Below are positions 19,165-27,752 of a stretch of 64,000 nucleotides of DNA, in pieces. Under the pieces are notes generated by a model. The model was not told the DNA's origin and did not search any database. It saw only the letters and a program-made list of their open reading frames with translations. A program made the position numbers and the translations under genes. Numbering within the stretch: position 1 is the stretch's first letter; the number at the start of each line of letters is the position of its first letter. This stretch comes from Thermoplasmatota archaeon (GTDB lineage: Archaea; Thermoplasmatota; Thermoplasmata; Thermoplasmatales; GCA-001856825), in the NCBI GenBank assembly GCA_023381415.1, contig JAMCUN010000032.1, positions 1 through 64,000 on the forward strand, read 5' to 3'.

Positions 19165-20229
19165 CTAGCTTCTTACTGGTTCTATTGAAGACCCGTCAGG
19201 GATGAGGAGTTCATCGAACCTGATGGTCCTGTTCGTAAGGTTGTAATACTCCCTTATTGCATTGTCCCTTATCCTGGAAAACTCCATGGAATCTGCAAAA
19301 ACGAGAAGCGAGCCCGAATACTCACTCACATTGAATATGAAATTTCTTATTGAATACTTATCCAGAATCTTAGCAATTGTTCTCTGGAAATCTGAAATCA
19401 CCCCTAAATTGTAGCCTAGAGATTGAGAAAATTTCGAGATTGTGGAGATGAAAGACTCTATGTCGTTGCCGTAGAAATGTTCCATCGCACTGTCATAAGT
19501 TTCCGTCTCTGTAAGTAAGTGGTTTCTGATCCCAAGGTAGGGATAGGAAAGGGAAGAGGGATCTTTGCCTATCATGTTGTGCTCGTTGAATCTTCTAAAA
19601 TTCCTTTGAAAATTCAGGTAGTTCTGATTGGATGCCAAAGAATTTTCCGAGATCAGATACATGGAAAAAGGTTCAAAATCGACAGTTTCGTTCTTGTAAG
19701 ATTTTGAGGCGTGGTCGTAGAGAAGAAGATTTCCCCGCCTCCCCTGCTTTCTTGCTACTGTTTCATGTTCATAATGCTGTCCGTGGATTCTGTCCTGAAT
19801 CTCTCCGCTCATCTGTATCAGTTCGGAGGCACTGAGGGTTACATCGTTGACTGAAGAGAATGATTGAACAAGGAGGTCTACAAAAGCAGAGTAATAACCA
19901 AGTGATAACTGATATTTGAGCTGTTCATCGACTAGTATAGTCGGTGCATTCTTCCACCCTCGCTGGATGGCTATGTTTGTCATAAGCTTTATAGGGTCGT
20001 ACCAGTCATTTGAGAGCTTCGATATCTCGAATGGCAATTCTATAGAATTTATTCCCTTATATTCCACTGAACTCCCCCTTTTAACCAATGCATTTAACGA
20101 TAGTGAAACAGGGAAAGCGATAGTCTTCTTAAGGTTCGAAAAAGCTGGAAATCCGAAAAGCGTTTCAACCCCAGACTCCGAAACCTTGTAACCTCCGGAA
20201 AAAGCATTGACGGTTTCTTCGTCGAACAT
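19165..20229 (-). CDS. Protein of unknown function (possible degenerate GHMP-kinase relative)
   Basis: A 354-residue soluble protein I cannot assign. Layout faintly recalls galactokinase-type GHMP kinases: an N-terminal GFPAFSNLKKTIAFPVSLSLNA, a middle SAFVDLLVQSFSS, and a C-terminal SGSLLVFADS followed by an IREYYNLTNRTI segment. The glycine-rich ATP loop (GLGSSAS type) is not visible, so kinase activity is doubtful. It is divergent from dcd and shares a 40-base promoter gap with it. Confidence 0.6.
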   Translation of the reverse strand: MFDEETVNAFSGGYKVSESGVETLFGFPAFSNLKKTIAFPVSLSLNALVKRGSSVEYKGINSIELPFEISKLSNDWYDPIKLMTNIAIQRGWKNAPTILVDEQLKYQLSLGYYSAFVDLLVQSFSSVNDVTLSASELIQMSGEIQDRIHGQHYEHETVARKQGRRGNLLLYDHASKSYKNETVDFEPFSMYLISENSLASNQNYLNFQRNFRRFNEHNMIGKDPSSLSYPYLGIRNHLLTETETYDSAMEHFYGNDIESFISTISKFSQSLGYNLGVISDFQRTIAKILDKYSIRNFIFNVSEYSGSLLVFADSMEFSRIRDNAIREYYNLTNRTIRFDELLIPDGSSIEPVRS

Positions 20230-20269
20230 TATTTGACAAATATTTTAAACATAAAAGTTTTCTTTGTTC

Positions 20270-20695
20270 ATGATAGTTTCTGACGGGACGATCCAGGAAC
20301 TCATTCAGCAGGGTACGATATCCATAGAACCGTTTGATCCCGGTAAACTGACTCCGAATGGATACGATTTCAGCTTGACAGAGAAAGTAATCCTCCCTCC
20401 AAATCATGGCGCACAAGTGGAAACTCTTGAGTCTGTTTCACTACCGGGTTTCATTGGATCTATGATGTTTCTTCGGTCATCGTACGCCAGGAAGGGGGTT
20501 GTGGCTAGCTTCGGCTTCGTCGACGCAGGGTTCAGGGGAAAGATCAGGTTTTATCTCAAGAACCTGGGAGATGAAAGTGTCGAGATCATTAAGGAAAAAG
20601 GTGTATTTCAAATGATTTTCCTGAACATGGACAAGGAGGCAGTTAAGACCTATGAGAAGAGGTCTGGCCACTATCAGAATCAGGGAATGAAATGA
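20270..20695 (+). CDS. dcd: dCTP deaminase family protein
   Basis: Converts dCTP to dUTP (or dUMP in bifunctional forms) for thymidylate synthesis. Motifs: FLRSSYARKGVVAS with the catalytic region, GFVDAGFRGKIRFYL and the C-terminal SGHYQNQG. At 141 aa it is shorter than the 170-190 aa of many members. A start at ATG 20270 is preferred over 20264 because a TATA-like TATTTTAAA at 20241-20249 places it as a leaderless start. Confidence 0.85.
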   Translation: MIVSDGTIQELIQQGTISIEPFDPGKLTPNGYDFSLTEKVILPPNHGAQVETLESVSLPGFIGSMMFLRSSYARKGVVASFGFVDAGFRGKIRFYLKNLGDESVEIIKEKGVFQMIFLNMDKEAVKTYEKRSGHYQNQGMK

Positions 20696-20784
20696 TAAGC
20701 CTGTGGCACATTTCATTTTGCCCCAACTGTGGTCTGAAATTGACCGTCCACCTTTAGTGAATTTCCGAGTGGTCAAGTGTAAAT

Positions 20785-21576
20785 ATGCCTAACCTCAGAC
20801 TCATCAAGTATCCAGGAAGTAAGAATGCTCTTCTGCCGATAATAAGGAGGGTATTTGAAGAGTCTGGAAGGACGATCCTTGTGGATGTATTTGGGGGTTC
20901 TGGAACTGTATCGCTCAATATAACATCTGATTCAACAGTATACAATGACCTTAACAGGGAGTTGTTCAACCTCTTCAACGTCATAAAATACAGGTCGGAC
21001 CTTTTTTCCCAAATGGCAGACGAATGGACTTCAGACAAAGAGCGATTCAGAAGTTACGGGAATATGATGACATCCGGTAGGCTAGTCACGGGTAATGATG
21101 TCGAAGCAGCTTTCAGGACCTTCTATAAATTTAATGTAGGGTTTGGGGGGATGGGATCGACGTACAGAACACACAAGGAAAAATCCGCGTATTCTTCTAT
21201 ACTTAAAATTCTCTCCGGATACGCAGAAATTTCTACCAGAATATCTAGATGGACAATCGAGAATCTTGACTTCAGGGAACTAATCAGTAAGTATGACTCG
21301 GAGAATGTGTTTTTCTATCTCGATCCGCCTTATCTTGGAAAGAGCTGGTACGACATAGACTTCAACTATAGATCCCTCCGGGACCTTAAGAAGTTAACTG
21401 GCATAATGAAGGGGAGATACCTCTGTTCCTTCGATTCGAGTGATAAGGAAGCGGAGACGGTCTTTGGGAAGCCAGACTACATAGCTCAGTTCGTAAATCA
21501 GAACAGGCAAAAGGCCTCAATTCCAGTTTACCGTACTTTTTCATTGTATTACAATGGTGATGTTAGACTAGGCTGA
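20785..21576 (+). CDS. dam: Dam-type DNA adenine N6-methyltransferase (D12 class)
   Basis: Adds a methyl group to adenine in a short DNA site. The SAM loop VDVFGGSGTVSLNI is near residue 33, the adenine-methylase motif is YLDPPYLGKSWY, and LRLIKYPGSKNALLPII at the N-terminus is typical of the D12 class. The target is often GATC in this family, but that is inference. No restriction endonuclease gene is adjacent, so it looks like an orphan methylase. Length 263 aa is normal. Confidence 0.9.
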   Translation: MPNLRLIKYPGSKNALLPIIRRVFEESGRTILVDVFGGSGTVSLNITSDSTVYNDLNRELFNLFNVIKYRSDLFSQMADEWTSDKERFRSYGNMMTSGRLVTGNDVEAAFRTFYKFNVGFGGMGSTYRTHKEKSAYSSILKILSGYAEISTRISRWTIENLDFRELISKYDSENVFFYLDPPYLGKSWYDIDFNYRSLRDLKKLTGIMKGRYLCSFDSSDKEAETVFGKPDYIAQFVNQNRQKASIPVYRTFSLYYNGDVRLG

Positions 21577-21652
21577 TTGATTTGTCGTCCAAAGGAGGTC
21601 TGCTTTGCTTGCAGCCCTTTTTGGTAGACCTGTTCCTTATTCCTATTCTACT

Positions 21653-22996
21653 TCACTTCTTGCCGTCCTTGGAGGTGGGCATGGCGCCGAGAGTGCTGCC
21701 GATGCTGCTAACACTGCCTGAGTTGGATGGAATCTTTTCATATTCAGTAGTTATCCCGTTGGTGAATTTGCCTATCAGCCATAGAGATACATAGCTTAAT
21801 GAAAAGACGAACGCAGCGACCACCACTGCTGCCAGTGCCTGAACTCCCAGCTGCTTCAATGCGGCCATTCCGCCTCCGAAAATCAATCCGTTCGGAAGGT
21901 TCGCGGCTCCAGATGCTGCTGAAAACCCCGTTTGAGCAACGAAGGCGATCATCAGGAATCCGAAAAGTCCCATCAGGAGATGTGTCGGGAAAAGGCCAAT
22001 TGGATCGCTGAACCACTTTCTAGTCATCAGTCTCTCCCCGACCAGGAATAGAGGGCCACCGATGAATCCGATGATCACCGCCACTATAGGGCTGATATAG
22101 CCAGAAAGAGGGGACATAAGTATAAGACCAACTAGCAGGCCGTTTACTGCGTAAACATATCCAGGGTCCTTCCTTGTAATGAGATACCTGAACAGCATTG
22201 TAGATATGAATGCTGAAGCTGCTCCCAGAAATGTGTTAAGGCCGACAATCACAGTCTCCCCGCTGAATGCAAGAACGCTTCCGGCATTGAATCCGAACCA
22301 TCCGACCCATAAGAGAAGGATTGAAAGGGTCAACCATGCAGGACTTATAGAGGTTGGTGTCTGCGGACTATCAGACAGTCCCTTCTTCTTTTCCTCTTGC
22401 CATATTTTGAGGACGATTGCAAGACCAGCAATACCAGCTGCAGCATGAACGACCAATCCTCCCCCAAAGTCCCTTACCCCTAATTTATAAAGCCACCCTG
22501 TTGGGTTCCAGATCCAAGCGGCAGGAAGTGTCCAGATCAAAATGTAATAGACCGCAGAATAGGCAAGGAATGCGCTCATCTTCATCTTTCTGAGTGCAAC
22601 AACACCTACTATTGCCAGTGTTACTGATGCGAACGCTGTCTCATATAGAAAGTAAGTTCCTGTTGTTAATCCAGTACCGAAGTACTGCGATGTCATAGAC
22701 CACCAGGTTCCGTTGATTGCTGATGAAGCATTATAAAAGAAGCTGCTGAAGAAGAGTCCATTATAGACAGGATTTCCTATAACTCCGTGGAATGTTGGGG
22801 CGAATGCGATATCAAATCCAATAAAGGCCATTAGAAATAAGGCAGCTCCAGTAATAAGTATCGTCTTCATTATGCTGTTAGAAAAGCCTCTCCCAAGCTC
22901 CCCATATTCTAGAAATCCTATTGCAATTGTCATCAGGAAAACCAGCAATGCGGCAACAACAATCCATAGGTTGTTAATTAAGACCGTATCGGTCAA
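21653..22996 (-). CDS. amt: Ammonium transporter (Amt family)
   Basis: A polytopic membrane channel for ammonium/ammonia of 447 residues with about 11 hydrophobic segments. Family stretches include FVWMSxx-like WLTLSILLLWVGWFGFNAGS and the histidine-containing DFGGGLVVHAAAGIAGLA. The start is TTG at 22996, set by the ribosome site GGTGATCTATC just upstream. No GlnK/PII gene lies next to it, which is unusual for amt. It would feed gdhA. Confidence 0.93.
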   Translation of the reverse strand: MTDTVLINNLWIVVAALLVFLMTIAIGFLEYGELGRGFSNSIMKTILITGAALFLMAFIGFDIAFAPTFHGVIGNPVYNGLFFSSFFYNASSAINGTWWSMTSQYFGTGLTTGTYFLYETAFASVTLAIVGVVALRKMKMSAFLAYSAVYYILIWTLPAAWIWNPTGWLYKLGVRDFGGGLVVHAAAGIAGLAIVLKIWQEEKKKGLSDSPQTPTSISPAWLTLSILLLWVGWFGFNAGSVLAFSGETVIVGLNTFLGAASAFISTMLFRYLITRKDPGYVYAVNGLLVGLILMSPLSGYISPIVAVIIGFIGGPLFLVGERLMTRKWFSDPIGLFPTHLLMGLFGFLMIAFVAQTGFSAASGAANLPNGLIFGGGMAALKQLGVQALAAVVVAAFVFSLSYVSLWLIGKFTNGITTEYEKIPSNSGSVSSIGSTLGAMPTSKDGKK

Positions 22997-23269
22997 GATA
23001 GATCACCAAACTTCGATAACGAAATCGCATTCGAATAATTAAGTTCTGCTAATATTATATTATGTAATGATTTAAAATCTTTAGCAGGTTTATGATGTTA
23101 AGATAGACTTGACATCATAGCATATTAAAAAAAGCTCTTGGTCTAACAATACCACATTCTCTGAAATAGTAACTCATTCACACATTTTCTTACTGGACCC
23201 TATAATGTGTCCTTGAAATCCGGTAGATTTAGGAATCAGGTAGCTCTGCGGTATGAAAGTGCCGACATA
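22997..23269. other. Intergenic region between amt promoter and tRNA-Gly
   Basis: This 273-base stretch holds the amt promoter. On the minus strand an AT-rich run (AATATAATATT, about 23050-23062) is a likely TATA box, followed by the GGTGATC ribosome site. The rest shows no open frame of note and no obvious hairpin. Confidence 0.5.
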
Positions 23270-23342
23270 TGCAGGTGCCGGGATTTGAACCCGGGCTAAA
23301 GGCTTGGAAGGCCTTTGTGCTACCAGGCTACACAACACCTGC
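23270..23342 (-). tRNA. tRNA-Gly (UCC anticodon)
   Basis: A full cloverleaf can be drawn on the minus strand. The acceptor stem pairs GCAGGTG with CACCTGC and the discriminator is A at 23270. The D arm is GTGT/GCAC, the anticodon stem AAGGC/GCCTT encloses CTTCCAA, giving anticodon TCC at forward positions 23306-23308. The T arm is CCGGG-TTCAAAT-CCCGG. No intron and no encoded CCA. A TATA-like element (CTTTTATTA, forward 23372-23380) lies about 35 bases upstream. Confidence 0.95.
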
Positions 23343-23505
23343 AAAAGCCAGACCGTGAATTCTTGTCCTTCTAATAAAAGTTTGCAAGAATAGACAACAA
23401 TTTCAGGACCGTTAGGCTCCAAATTGTCACAATACCCATTTCATTGTTAGCTTTCAGAAAAGATAACACAGGAAAACTAAATACTCTCACCGAAATACTG
23501 GCTGC

Positions 23506-24039
23506 ATGAGAAAGAACCTTCTGATCGTTGGACTCGTACTTTTAGTAATAGGGATAGTACTTGCAGGTTTGTCAACGTACGAGGTAACTGGAGGGGCTGT
23601 CCGATCGATCAACGGAGCAGGCAACGTAATGATGGCTGGAACAAATGGCGATTTCTATTCAAACACATTGAATGTCACACCTGGTTACGAGCTGATAGTC
23701 GTTTCTAGCACCCAGTCGTACCTCATACCCTCACAGGATCTAACTACAGTGAATTCTACCAATGTCGCTAGTTATGCGATAGTGCCCACCACACATTCTT
23801 CTTCGTCGACTAACACTTATGTCTACATAGGACTGAATGGAAGTTTTGTCCTTGTGACTTTCGGAAGCACTTCCCCTTCGACAATGGACTATGCAGTTCT
23901 GAAATCTGGAGGTATCAGTCAGCTTGTAGTTTATGGATTGCTCCTGATAGTAGGAATATTGCTTGCAATTGTTGGAATCATAATAGCTATTATAGGGGCA
24001 GTGCTCAAACCCAAGAACAGGCCTATGCAGCAGATATGA
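23506..24039 (+). CDS. Membrane-anchored protein with two terminal helices, unknown
   Basis: A 177-residue protein with a hydrophobic helix at each end (about 4-26 and 138-168) and a Ser/Thr/Asn-rich loop of about 110 residues between them, which is probably outside the cell. Several N-x-S/T sites occur in the loop. The C-terminal tail is short and basic. I do not recognise a family. It lies between the tRNA and mcm and is followed by a T-rich stretch near 24053-24061. Confidence 0.65.
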   Translation: MRKNLLIVGLVLLVIGIVLAGLSTYEVTGGAVRSINGAGNVMMAGTNGDFYSNTLNVTPGYELIVVSSTQSYLIPSQDLTTVNSTNVASYAIVPTTHSSSSTNTYVYIGLNGSFVLVTFGSTSPSTMDYAVLKSGGISQLVVYGLLLIVGILLAIVGIIIAIIGAVLKPKNRPMQQI

Positions 24040-24120
24040 GTTCCCCACCAAATAATTTTTTTCATTCCCCATATTTGTCATTCCAAAAAGGATAAAATAA
24101 TGAAGACGTATCAATAGTCA

Positions 24121-26229
24121 ATGAGGGAATATTTCAGAGACGACGAGCTTAGGGCTCTGTGGAGCAGTGTTCTAGAGTCAAAGACAGCAGACATAGCCCG
24201 GATTAACTCTAAAGATTCCAAGGACAAGACTTTGTCAATAAGCTATGAGGAAATGGACAAGATTAACATGGATTTCGCTCTGAACTTCCTAAGGTACCCA
24301 GAGGAATATCTCAACCGTTTGAGGGAGGTACTGAACGGGTGGGAGGAAGGAAAAACAATCCACGACGGTCTGTTATCCGACGATTTCAAGTCAAGGAAGG
24401 ACAACAGGGTACGGATTTCGATCTCGTCAAAACTCCCAGACATCAAGAGGAATATCAGGGAACTTAGAAGCGAAGATTTGAACACTTTTCTTCAGGTAGA
24501 TGGTGTCGTAAAAAGGGTGTCTGAAGTTGTTCCCACCATAGTGAGCGCTGCCTACCGCTGCAGTTATTGTAAAGAAACTATGCTTTACCCGCAACTTGGA
24601 ACTAAGATACTTGAGCCTTTGAACTGCGAAAGGTGCGGCAAGCCTAAAGAAGAAGCCAGGTTCAAATTTGTTCCAGAGCGTTCTATATATTACGACACCC
24701 AGATCATTACCATAGAAGAGAAGCCGGAGTTCCTTAGAGGGGCTGCACAGCCAGCGAGACTTGTGATCCACCTTGAAGATGAACTCTGCGGAAAGAACAA
24801 TCCTGGAGACAGAATCACCGTGAACGGCATCCTCAAAGGAAAACAGAAGTCTCAAAATCCCCAGAGCCCGTCAAGGCAGTTCGACATCTACCTGGATGCG
24901 ATGTACGTTGAAAGGGAATCCTCTGAATACGAAGAGGTGATGCTTGACGACGAAGACATAAAGGCAATAGAAAGAGCAGCAAAGGACCCAGAAATCTATT
25001 CGAAATTGGTGGGTAGCGTTGCACCCGCAGTATTCGGGAACGAAATTGTGAAGGAGGCGGTAATTCTTCAGCTCTTCGGCGGAGAGAGGAAGGCATTCGA
25101 GGATGGGACATACATCAGGGGTGACATCCACGTCCTCCTTTTCGGTGACCCAGGCGTTGCAAAATCCCAGATTCTTACATACGCGGCAAACATATCCCCA
25201 AAGGCAGTATATACCTCCGGCAAGGGGAGCTCTGCTGCTGGGCTGACAGCTGCTGCAGTGAAGGATGAACTATCTGAGGGCAGATGGACTCTTGAGGCTG
25301 GAACCCTTGTTCTGGCGGACGGGGGCCTGGCTGCGGTTGACGAACTGGATAAGATGGACAAGGACGACAGCGGTGCAATGCACCAGGCAATGGAGCAACA
25401 GACAGTGTCAATATCAAAGGCGGGTATAAATGCAACGTTGATGTCCAGATGCGCTGTTCTTGCGGCAGCCAACCCAAAGTTCGGAAGGTACGACGAGAAT
25501 GAGCCATTCCCAAGTCAGACAGAATTCCCGGTAACTCTCCTTTCGAGGTTCGACCTGATTTTCGTGATCGTTGACAGGCCAGGGAACGTGGATAGCAAGA
25601 TGGCAGATTACATCCTCAAGGTTCACAAGGCCGGGGAAAGTATAGCGGGGGGTCATGGTGGGGAGAAAGCCCAGATATATCCTGTCTTCGAACGCGATTT
25701 CTTGAAGAAATATATAGTCTATGCGAGGAAGACCTGTTTTCCTATAATGTCATCCAAGGCAAGCGAGATGATCAAAAAGTACTACGTTGACAAGAGGGCC
25801 TCCACAGCCAAGCAAGGCACTGTTGCTATAACTCCCAGGCAACTGGAGGCACTCGTAAGACTATCAGAAGCGTCCGCCAGAGTTAGACTATCTGACAGGG
25901 TGGACGTTCAGGATGTTGAAAGGGCTGAAAACCTCATGGATTCGTTCCTGAACCAGACAACTGTTGTGAATGGGATACCTGATGTGGACGTGATCCTGTC
26001 AGGGTTCAGCTCCAAGGAGAGGAAGTCGGCTTTCTCAATAACCGACGTAATAAGGAAGCTTCAGGAGTCCAATCCTAACAGGCTTGCATTGGTCAACGAT
26101 ATAATTGAAGAGGCAAGGAGGGCAGGAATAGACGAAAAGCTCGTAGAAACCACTCTAAAGAAATTACACGACAGTGGTGATATCACGGAGCATAACAACG
26201 GAATGGCATACCGGATAGTTAAGAAGTGA
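24121..26229 (+). CDS. mcm: Replicative DNA helicase MCM
   Basis: The hexameric replicative helicase, 702 residues. The N-terminal domain has a zinc site with cysteines 147, 150, 169 and 172. The AAA+ core has Walker A GDPGVAKSQ starting at G342 (K348), Walker B LAAVDELDKM, and the arginine-finger region SRFDLIF. The C-terminal part carries a winged helix (FSITDVIRKLQE to HDSGDITEHN). No intein is seen. An unrelated gene follows after 178 bases. Confidence 0.97.
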   Translation: MREYFRDDELRALWSSVLESKTADIARINSKDSKDKTLSISYEEMDKINMDFALNFLRYPEEYLNRLREVLNGWEEGKTIHDGLLSDDFKSRKDNRVRISISSKLPDIKRNIRELRSEDLNTFLQVDGVVKRVSEVVPTIVSAAYRCSYCKETMLYPQLGTKILEPLNCERCGKPKEEARFKFVPERSIYYDTQIITIEEKPEFLRGAAQPARLVIHLEDELCGKNNPGDRITVNGILKGKQKSQNPQSPSRQFDIYLDAMYVERESSEYEEVMLDDEDIKAIERAAKDPEIYSKLVGSVAPAVFGNEIVKEAVILQLFGGERKAFEDGTYIRGDIHVLLFGDPGVAKSQILTYAANISPKAVYTSGKGSSAAGLTAAAVKDELSEGRWTLEAGTLVLADGGLAAVDELDKMDKDDSGAMHQAMEQQTVSISKAGINATLMSRCAVLAAANPKFGRYDENEPFPSQTEFPVTLLSRFDLIFVIVDRPGNVDSKMADYILKVHKAGESIAGGHGGEKAQIYPVFERDFLKKYIVYARKTCFPIMSSKASEMIKKYYVDKRASTAKQGTVAITPRQLEALVRLSEASARVRLSDRVDVQDVERAENLMDSFLNQTTVVNGIPDVDVILSGFSSKERKSAFSITDVIRKLQESNPNRLALVNDIIEEARRAGIDEKLVETTLKKLHDSGDITEHNNGMAYRIVKK

Positions 26230-26422
26230 AACTAGGCAAAGGAAAATCGAAATGAAGGAAGCAGGACCTGAAAATACACCTTGATTCGAAGGAAGGATAA
26301 TATCATCTCATCCGCATTCAACGAATGGAATCGGTTACAGAAGACTAATAATAGAAATATGTTAATTCTATCCCAACCTATCATCCTTACAAGAAGGGAA
26401 AAACGAATTGATATGGACGCAT

Positions 26423-26704
26423 ATGTTTAGGACACCAACAGATACGCTCCTAGCCGCAGCTGACGAAGAACTACTTGGGAAGGTCCTTAGGGACGGAAAG
26501 TTTAAGCTGAAGGTTTCTGAGAATTTTTACAAGGAAGTGCTGGTTGAAGACGATGCCTTGAGGGACCTTCTGTCTATCTGTTCAATTGCAAACCTCGTTG
26601 GGAAGAGAACTGTCGGACTTGCAATTGAACTCGGATTCATATCAAAGGAGAACATAATATACATCGAGGGAGTTCCGCATGCCCAGTTCACAACAATGGA
26701 ATGA
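26423..26704 (+). CDS. DUF424 family protein
   Basis: A 93-residue archaeal protein with the family pattern LLAAADEELLGKVLRDG, SENFYKEVLV and the end IIYIEGVPHAQF. Its function is unknown. The frame is open back to a TTG at 26408; the ATG at 26423 gives the typical short N-terminus. It overlaps the dihydropteroate synthase gene by 26 bases. Confidence 0.8.
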   Translation: MFRTPTDTLLAAADEELLGKVLRDGKFKLKVSENFYKEVLVEDDALRDLLSICSIANLVGKRTVGLAIELGFISKENIIYIEGVPHAQFTTME

Positions 26705-27752
26705 TGAGATTTACTTCAGATTCAACACCGAATCTGTTTCCAGGGAGTTCGGGATTCCCCTAAAGACACTCGAGGACTTTGACGCGTTTCTCGTAACTGC
26801 TGCACATCTGGATTTTCTGCCAGGGGGTGTAAGGTCAGGCAAATTCTGCATCTATCCACTTCACTTCAATGATGTAAATAACTTGATCCGGCAGTTCAGG
26901 GGAAGCCCTCTAGCTGAGAATTTCTGGAGGAAGAGAAGTTCCCTTAGAACGAGGAAGGCCACACTTGACATTAATTTCCCAGAGGCTATGGCAGTCCTTA
27001 ACCTTACGCCTGATTCATTCTATCCAGGGAGCAGGATAAAGGAAGAAGACATTGAGGAAAAGCTTGACGAAATTGGCAGATACGGGATAAGAGTAGTGGA
27101 CATAGGAGGACAGAGCACTAGGCCAGGAAGTGAGAGAATTTCGCCTCAGGAGGAAATCAGGAGGATATCAAAGGCGGTAGAAGCCTCACTCAACAGGAAG
27201 TTTATAGTGTCAATTGACTCATTCGAACCCGAAGTTCTTCGGAACTGCCTGGAGATGGGTGTCCATTTGATCAATGACGTAACAGGTCTCGAGAACGAGG
27301 AGATTGGGAGGCTTGCCAGGAAATACGATACCCCACTGGTTATCATGCACAAGAAGGGTGACTTCAAGACAATGCAGAATTCGCCTTCTTATGAAAATGT
27401 GATAAATGAAATCATTTACTTTTTCTACCAAAAAATTTCCCTAGCTGCAAGGCTGGGGATAGAGGATAACATCGTTCTAGACCCGGGAATTGGATTCGGA
27501 AAGAGAGTGGAGGATAACCTGGCCATCATAAATAATCTCAGGGATCTCAGGCTCGGCCATCCACTTCTGATCGGACTCTCAAGAAAGAACTTCATTGGAG
27601 TGATAATGAACGAACCGGTGGGTGAGAGAGGAGAGTCTTCCCTGATCCTTAACACGATTTCACTAATGAATGGTGCTGATATGATCAGAGTCCATGATGT
27701 ACGTGAAAATTCGAAATTAATAAAAATAATAAAAAAGTTAAAAGAGAATTAG
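26679..27752 (+). CDS. folP: Dihydropteroate synthase family protein with N-terminal extension
   Basis: The C-terminal 255 residues form a pterin-binding TIM barrel: MAVLNLTPDSFYPGSR, VVDIGGQSTRPGSE, FIVSIDSFEP, INDVTGL, VLDPGIGFGKRVEDN and the late IGLSRKNFIG. It would make dihydropteroate or a related pterin-arylamine product of the archaeal C1 carrier. The first 100 residues are an extra domain without recognised motifs. It is convergent with the pyrophosphatase gene. Confidence 0.88.
   Translation: MPSSQQWNDEIYFRFNTESVSREFGIPLKTLEDFDAFLVTAAHLDFLPGGVRSGKFCIYPLHFNDVNNLIRQFRGSPLAENFWRKRSSLRTRKATLDINFPEAMAVLNLTPDSFYPGSRIKEEDIEEKLDEIGRYGIRVVDIGGQSTRPGSERISPQEEIRRISKAVEASLNRKFIVSIDSFEPEVLRNCLEMGVHLINDVTGLENEEIGRLARKYDTPLVIMHKKGDFKTMQNSPSYENVINEIIYFFYQKISLAARLGIEDNIVLDPGIGFGKRVEDNLAIINNLRDLRLGHPLLIGLSRKNFIGVIMNEPVGERGESSLILNTISLMNGADMIRVHDVRENSKLIKIIKKLKEN

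Noticed and set aside
26378..26400. CCTTACAAGAAGGG before the DUF424 gene as a regulon site
   Set aside because: The second half lacks the TAAGG at the required position; the gene has no sulfur link.
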